This document shows, one piece after another, positions 59,996-64,000 of a stretch of 64,000 bases of DNA. Below the pieces are notes generated by a model. The model saw only the letters and a list, made by a program, of their open reading frames with translations. It was not told the origin of the DNA and searched no databases. Source of the DNA: Afipia sp. (GTDB lineage: Bacteria > Pseudomonadota > Alphaproteobacteria > Rhizobiales > Xanthobacteraceae); the NCBI GenBank assembly GCA_016201045.1, contig JACQDM010000008.1, positions 744,001 to 808,000 on the forward strand, written 5' to 3'. How positions within the stretch are numbered: the first letter of the stretch is position 1; each line of letters starts with the position of its first letter. Made by a program: the position numbers and the translations under genes.

Positions 59996-60292
59996 ATGCT
60001 TTATCTCGCGACATTCAACTGGGGATGGATGGTAGCGGCGGCACTGTGCGGATTCGGCATGGGCTGGATTTCCGTGGTCCAGCGCGGACAGGGTTTCTCC
60101 GATGCAACGATGAAAAAGTGCGGCGTGTTGCTCGGCGTGGCTATTCTCGTCTCGCTGCTGCGGCTCGTTCCCGGACGTGCGGGATACTGGCTCGATCTCG
60201 GTCTTGTCATGTTCGTCGTTTATCTTGCCGGCTGCGCATTCGGATCGCGGCTTCGTGCTCTGGTGGTGTCACGTCTTGCGCCCCCGGCCTAA
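59996..60292 (+). CDS. Small three-helix membrane protein
   Basis: This 98-aa protein has three hydrophobic segments: GWMVAAALCGFGMGWISVVQ, GVLLGVAILVSLL and LGLVMFVVYLAGCAFGSRL. I recognise no family of known function. It begins six bases after the OmpA/BON stop and is clearly cotranscribed, so an envelope role linked to that protein is likely. The start is unambiguous. Confidence 0.75.
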   Translation: MLYLATFNWGWMVAAALCGFGMGWISVVQRGQGFSDATMKKCGVLLGVAILVSLLRLVPGRAGYWLDLGLVMFVVYLAGCAFGSRLRALVVSRLAPPA

Positions 60293-60396
60293 ACTGTCGC
60301 ACCCATCCCATTGGTGGATTAAATCGGCATCCGCGCCCTCGCGACAGCGGGCGGGGTCTGCTAGGAAGCGTGACCGAAAGCGGCTCGAGGATGGAA

Positions 60397-61443
60397 ATGC
60401 TTGAGAAACTACGCGGGATGATCGCGTTCGCACGCGAGAAAAATATCCTGCACAAGATCGGCGTGGCTCTCAGCGTCACCATCATCGCGGTGGCGGCCTA
60501 CGTCCTCTATGGGATGCTCAAGAGCCTGAACTTCTCCGAAGTTCTCCATGCCATGCGCGCGACCAAGACGCAGGCCATCGTTCTCGCCGGTCTTTGCGTT
60601 GCCGCCGGATATTTCACGCTGACGTTCTACGATCTGTTTGCGCTGCGCACGATCGGCAAGAACGACGTGCCCTATCGCATCGCTGCGTTCGCAGCTTTCA
60701 CATCTTATTCGATCGGCCACAATGTCGGCGCCAGCGTGCTGACCGGCGGCGCGGTGCGTTACCGCATCTATTCGGCCTACGCATTGAACGCCATCGACGT
60801 CGCCAAGATCTGCTTTCTCGCGGGCCTCACCTTCTGGCTCGGCAATGCGGCAGTGCTCGGCCTCGGCGTTGCCTATCATCCGGACGCCGCATCGTCGATC
60901 GATCATCTGCCGCAATGGCTCAATCGCCTGTTTGCGTTCGGCATTCTCGCCGCACTCACGGCTTACGTTGCGTGGGTGTGGAACAGGCCGCGCGTCGTCG
61001 GGCGCGGCACCTGGACGGTGACATTGCCCGGCGGTCCGCTGACGCTGCTGCAAATTGTGATCGGCATCGTCGATCTCACCTTCTGTTCGCTGGCGATGTA
61101 CATTTTGATGCCGCAGCATCCGCATGTCGACTTCGTCGTGATAGCGGTGATCTTCGTCTCGGCGACGCTGTTGGGTTTCGCCAGCCATTCACCGGGCGGT
61201 CTCGGCGTGTTCGACGCCGCGATGCTTTACGGCTGCCTGCATTTCCAGAGCCGCTTCGCGCGCGAGGAGCTGCTGGCAAGTCTTCTTCTGTTTCGAGTTC
61301 TCTATTACATTACGCCGTTCGTGATCTCGCTTGCGCTGCTGTCGATGCGTGAATTGATGATCGGCTTCAAGGCAAGGCGCGTGAAGGCCGCCATGAAACA
61401 TCTCGACGATGTGGCACAGGCGAAACCGCCGCAGAAAACTTGA
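60397..61443 (+). CDS. Lysylphosphatidylglycerol-synthase-type (UPF0104) membrane protein
   Basis: This integral membrane protein of about 348 aa has at least eight helices and belongs to the flippase-like/LPG-synthase transmembrane-region family. The conserved segment YSIGHNVGASVLTGGAVRYR lies near residue 106, and SHSPGGLGVFDAAMLYG near residue 265; both are hallmarks of the YbhN/UPF0104 group. The soluble aminoacyl-transferase domain of MprF is absent, so it probably moves lipids rather than modifying them. Start 60397 has GAGG six bases upstream; 60391 and 60370 are alternatives. Confidence 0.85.
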   Translation: MLEKLRGMIAFAREKNILHKIGVALSVTIIAVAAYVLYGMLKSLNFSEVLHAMRATKTQAIVLAGLCVAAGYFTLTFYDLFALRTIGKNDVPYRIAAFAAFTSYSIGHNVGASVLTGGAVRYRIYSAYALNAIDVAKICFLAGLTFWLGNAAVLGLGVAYHPDAASSIDHLPQWLNRLFAFGILAALTAYVAWVWNRPRVVGRGTWTVTLPGGPLTLLQIVIGIVDLTFCSLAMYILMPQHPHVDFVVIAVIFVSATLLGFASHSPGGLGVFDAAMLYGCLHFQSRFAREELLASLLLFRVLYYITPFVISLALLSMRELMIGFKARRVKAAMKHLDDVAQAKPPQKT

Positions 61444-61491
61444 ACGACATCGCGACACTCTAGGGAAGCGACGAACCAACCGGCGAACCGA

Positions 61492-62823
61492 ATGGCAACG
61501 AACCTTCCCACGACGGGCATCGAGCCGCAGACCGAACGCCGCCCCGAGGCGCACCCGGATCGCTGGCCGGACCGGCTGCGCCGCTCGGCTGTTGTGCTGC
61601 TCGGGGGGCTTCTCGGATTGTCCGCCGCTGTCGTGCTCGGCGGACTGTCGCCTTCATTTGCATCATTGGTTTTTCTTTGCATCGTCGCGGCGGCTCTCGT
61701 GCCGTGGCGGCTGCGTCAGGACATGCCCGCGAGCGAGGATCGCATCGGTTTGCGCCCGGCTGAGACACCCGTTGCCCAGGCTCTGGTGTCCGGAATGCCG
61801 GAGGCGGCCGTGCTGCTGGATCGCGCCGGCCGCGTGCTGCAATTCAATCTCGCGGCGTCGCAACTTGCGCCAGCGCTGCGCAGAAACGAGCTAGCATTGT
61901 TCGCGTTGCGCTCGCCCGAAATCATTGCGGCCCTGCGTCAGGCGATTTCCACGCGCGAACCTCAACGCGCGATGTATGTCGACCGCGTGCCGATCGAGCG
62001 CTGGATGGAAGTGATCGTGACGCCGCTGGCACTGCCTGCGGCATTCGGCGGCACCGAGTCCTGCCTCATGATGACGTTTCACGATCAGACGCCGCTGCGG
62101 CGTGCGGAGGAAATGCGCGCGGATTTCGTCGCAAATGCGAGTCACGAATTGCGCACGCCGCTCGCGGCATTGTCCGGATTCATCGACACGCTGCAGGGAC
62201 AGGCGAAGGACGATCCGAAGGCGCGCGAGCGTTTTCTCGGAATCATGCACGCACAGGCCACCCGCATGGCGCGGCTGATCGACGATCTGCTGTCGCTGTC
62301 GCGCGTCGAACTGTCGGCGCATGTGCGCCCCGATGCGCAGGTCGATCTCGTCTCCGTGGTGCGGCAGGTGATCGATGGACTTGAGCCGCTGGCGAAAGAA
62401 CGCGGCGTCACGATTGCAACGCAGTTGCCGGACACGCCGGTCGTCATCGCGGGCGACCAGGAGGAACTGTTGCGGCTGTTCGAGAATTTGATCGAGAACG
62501 GATTGAAATACGGCGCAAGCGGCGGGCGCGTCGTTGTCGCGCTGAACGACGATCAGCCCGGTGAAGGAACGGGTGAAACGCGCGTCAGCGTGCGCGATTT
62601 CGGTCCCGGCATCGCGCCCGAACATCTGCCGCGTCTCACCGAGCGGTTTTATCGCGTCGATGTCGTCGACAGCCGCGCGCAGGGCGGCACGGGGCTGGGT
62701 CTCTCGCTCGTCAAACACATTCTCAACAGGCATCGCGGGCGGCTGCTGATCGAAAGCGTTCCGGGGCAGGGGGCGACTTTTACCGCTGCTTTTCCACACC
62801 CGAAGGCTTCGCCGCTACCGTAA
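61492..62823 (+). CDS. phoR: Phosphate-regulon sensor histidine kinase PhoR
   Basis: This 443-aa membrane-bound sensor kinase has two N-terminal helices (about residues 30-70), a PAS-like region (PEAAVLLDRAGRVLQFNLAA) and dimerisation/His-phosphorylation motif FVANASHELRTPLAALSGFI near residue 210. Its ATPase domain has the N box LIENGLKYGASGG, G1 VRDFGPGIAPEHLPRLTERF and G2 GGTGLGLSLVKHIL. The arrangement and the following pstS with PHO boxes identify it as PhoR. The partner response regulator phoB is not in this window, presumably downstream of the pst genes as in related genomes. Confidence 0.93.
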   Translation: MATNLPTTGIEPQTERRPEAHPDRWPDRLRRSAVVLLGGLLGLSAAVVLGGLSPSFASLVFLCIVAAALVPWRLRQDMPASEDRIGLRPAETPVAQALVSGMPEAAVLLDRAGRVLQFNLAASQLAPALRRNELALFALRSPEIIAALRQAISTREPQRAMYVDRVPIERWMEVIVTPLALPAAFGGTESCLMMTFHDQTPLRRAEEMRADFVANASHELRTPLAALSGFIDTLQGQAKDDPKARERFLGIMHAQATRMARLIDDLLSLSRVELSAHVRPDAQVDLVSVVRQVIDGLEPLAKERGVTIATQLPDTPVVIAGDQEELLRLFENLIENGLKYGASGGRVVVALNDDQPGEGTGETRVSVRDFGPGIAPEHLPRLTERFYRVDVVDSRAQGGTGLGLSLVKHILNRHRGRLLIESVPGQGATFTAAFPHPKASPLP

Positions 62824-62849
62824 ATTCAAGCGATTCCGGGCCTTTGCGG

Positions 62850-62880
62850 CTGTCATCCGGCTGTCATCCAACCATCATAA
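62850..62880 (+). promoter_or_regulatory. PHO box array upstream of pstS
   Basis: CTGTCAT occurs at 62850-62856 and 62861-62867, and CCATCAT at 62872-62878: three copies at exact 11-base spacing. This is the layout of PhoB-binding PHO half-sites. The array ends 83 bases before the pstS start. Confidence 0.85.
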
Positions 62881-62962
62881 AAGCTGCATGCGCGGTCCTT
62901 AAACGCCGCGGTGAGCGCATTCGGGCGCATCTGCGCTTCGCTCACAAACATTGGAGATTCGG

Positions 62963-63973
62963 ATGAACATCCTCAAAACAATCGTCGCTGCCGGCCTTGT
63001 CGCCGCATCGACGTCGGCATTCGCCGCGGACATCACGGGTGCGGGCGCAACCTTCCCGTTCCCGATCTACTCGAAATGGGCCGACGCTTATAAGAAAGAG
63101 ACCGGCAACGGACTGAACTATCAGTCGATCGGCTCCGGCGGCGGCATCAAGCAGATCCAGGCCAAGACCGTGACGTTCGGTGCGACCGACATGCCGCTCA
63201 AGGTCGAGCAGCTCGACAAGGACGGTTTCTCGCAGTGGCCGATGGTGATGGGCGCGATCGTCCCGGTCGTGAATCTCGACGGCATCAAGCCGGGCGAACT
63301 CGTGTTCGACGGCAAGACTCTCGCCGACATCTATCTCGGCAAGATCACCAAGTGGGACGACGCCGCGATCAAGAAGCTGAACCCGAAGGCCGCGCTTCCG
63401 TCGGAAGCGATCACCGTGGTTCGCCGTTCGGACGGCTCTGGCACCACCTTCAACTTCACCAACTATCTGTCGAAGATCAGCGACGAGTGGAAGACCAAGG
63501 TCGGCGAAGGCACGGCTGTTGAGTGGCCGGTCGGCGTCGGCGCCAAGGGCAACGAGGGCGTTGCCGGCAACGTCAGCCAGACCAAGAACTCGATCGGCTA
63601 CGTCGAGTATGCCTACGCCAAGCAGAACAAGCTGACCTACGGCGCGATGGTCAACTCGGCCGGCAAGACCGTGCAGCCGACCGTTGCCGCGTTCCAGGCG
63701 GCTGCAGCGAATGCCGACTGGTCGAAGGCTCCGGGCTATTACCTGATCCTCACCAACCAGCCGGGCGAAGCCTCGTGGCCGATCACGGCGGCGACCTTCA
63801 TCCTGATGTACAAGGAGCCGGTCGATAAGGCTGCGTCCACTGAGGCCATCAAGTTCTTCAAATGGTCGTTCGAGAAGGGCGGCAAGATGGCCGAGGAACT
63901 CGACTACATCCCGATGCCGGCGTCGGTCGTCAAGCAGATCGAAAAGACCTGGTCGGCTGACATCAAGAGCTAA
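62963..63973 (+). CDS. pstS: Phosphate ABC transporter periplasmic binding protein PstS
   Basis: This 336-aa binding protein has signal peptide [20 protein letters not shown], cleaved near AFAAD. The mature N-terminus is [16 protein letters not shown], the classic PstS start. Phosphate-contact segments are visible: [13 protein letters not shown] near residue 54, [28 protein letters not shown] near residue 154 and [20 protein letters not shown] near residue 198. A GGAGAT ribosome site precedes the ATG. It is expected to be followed by pstCAB beyond the window end. Confidence 0.96.
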   Translation: MNILKTIVAAGLVAASTSAFAADITGAGATFPFPIYSKWADAYKKETGNGLNYQSIGSGGGIKQIQAKTVTFGATDMPLKVEQLDKDGFSQWPMVMGAIVPVVNLDGIKPGELVFDGKTLADIYLGKITKWDDAAIKKLNPKAALPSEAITVVRRSDGSGTTFNFTNYLSKISDEWKTKVGEGTAVEWPVGVGAKGNEGVAGNVSQTKNSIGYVEYAYAKQNKLTYGAMVNSAGKTVQPTVAAFQAAAANADWSKAPGYYLILTNQPGEASWPITAATFILMYKEPVDKAASTEAIKFFKWSFEKGGKMAEELDYIPMPASVVKQIEKTWSADIKS

Positions 63974-64000
63974 GCGTTGCGCGGAGGAGAGGTTCTCCTC

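Noticed and set aside
1-64000. CRISPR arrays, tRNA/rRNA genes, insertion sequences, prophage or defence systems
   Set aside because: I looked for regularly spaced repeats, tRNA-like folds at gene borders, transposase or integrase motifs and defence-type domains; none was evident by eye. Only short palindromic repeats were found.

Overview
This window looks like a chromosomal segment of an alphaproteobacterium of the Bradyrhizobium / Rhodopseudomonas / Afipia group (order Hyphomicrobiales). The evidence is a D-tartrate dehydratase of the Bradyrhizobium TarD type, a box (aerobic benzoyl-CoA) cluster with a BoxR regulator, many LivFGHM-type transporters, small secreted families typical of that group, and Irr/ICE-like iron boxes. 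No rRNA, tRNA, CRISPR array, transposase or prophage was seen. About 64 genes or gene remnants are supported, including two short genes (a 42-aa oxidase subunit and a 25-aa leader ORF) and one gene remnant.

Region 1 (1-14363) is an accessory-looking catabolic island. It starts inside an AbfD/HpaB-family flavoprotein. It continues with a three-subunit molybdenum hydroxylase (FAD, 2Fe-2S and Mo subunits), an unusual tandem-HxlR regulator, a divergent substrate-binding protein, and one long operon: LivG-LivF-LivH-LivM, crotonase, metallo-beta-lactamase hydrolase, SDR, CoA ligase. Several proteins of the long operon have lost canonical catalytic residues: the LivF Walker A lysine is Arg, the crotonase lacks both hydratase glutamates, and the SDR lacks YxxxK. 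An 18-bp motif is shared almost perfectly between the hydroxylase promoter and the transporter promoter, suggesting one regulon. The substrate cannot be read from sequence; a carboxylated or heterocyclic compound activated to a CoA thioester is a reasonable inference.

Region 2 (14364-32800) is mixed: a gene remnant, a DUF7662 protein, a ModA-like binding protein, an orphan second Liv-type binding protein paralogous to the one in region 1, tarD, small secreted proteins, an AraC regulator preceded by a 20-bp direct repeat, an aldo/keto reductase, an intracellular PHB depolymerase, GST, a cupin-like protein, an MFS transporter, a VOC protein, an AhpD-like protein, a probable heteromeric acyl-CoA dehydrogenase pair, an amino-acid binding protein and an L,D-transpeptidase.

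Region 3 (32889-41100) covers respiration and iron. A cyanide-insensitive bd-type oxidase (CioA, CioB and a DUF2474 mini-subunit) is followed by a tonB-exbB-exbD-tonB operon divergent from a siderophore receptor, with two ICE-like boxes between them.

Region 4 (41161-55928) is an aromatic-acid block: feruloyl-CoA-synthase-like ligase preceded by a translation-coupled mini-ORF, a dedicated Liv transporter with a Tat-exported binding protein, BoxR, benzoate-CoA ligase, an alpha/beta hydrolase, and BoxC, BoxB and BoxA. Uptake, CoA activation, epoxidation and ring cleavage are therefore encoded together. The aldehyde dehydrogenase usually needed next is not here.

Region 5 (55937-64000) has a GFA-family protein, an SDR, a polysaccharide deacetylase, an OmpA/BON envelope operon, and the start of the phosphate regulon: phoR, then pstS behind three 11-bp-spaced PHO repeats.
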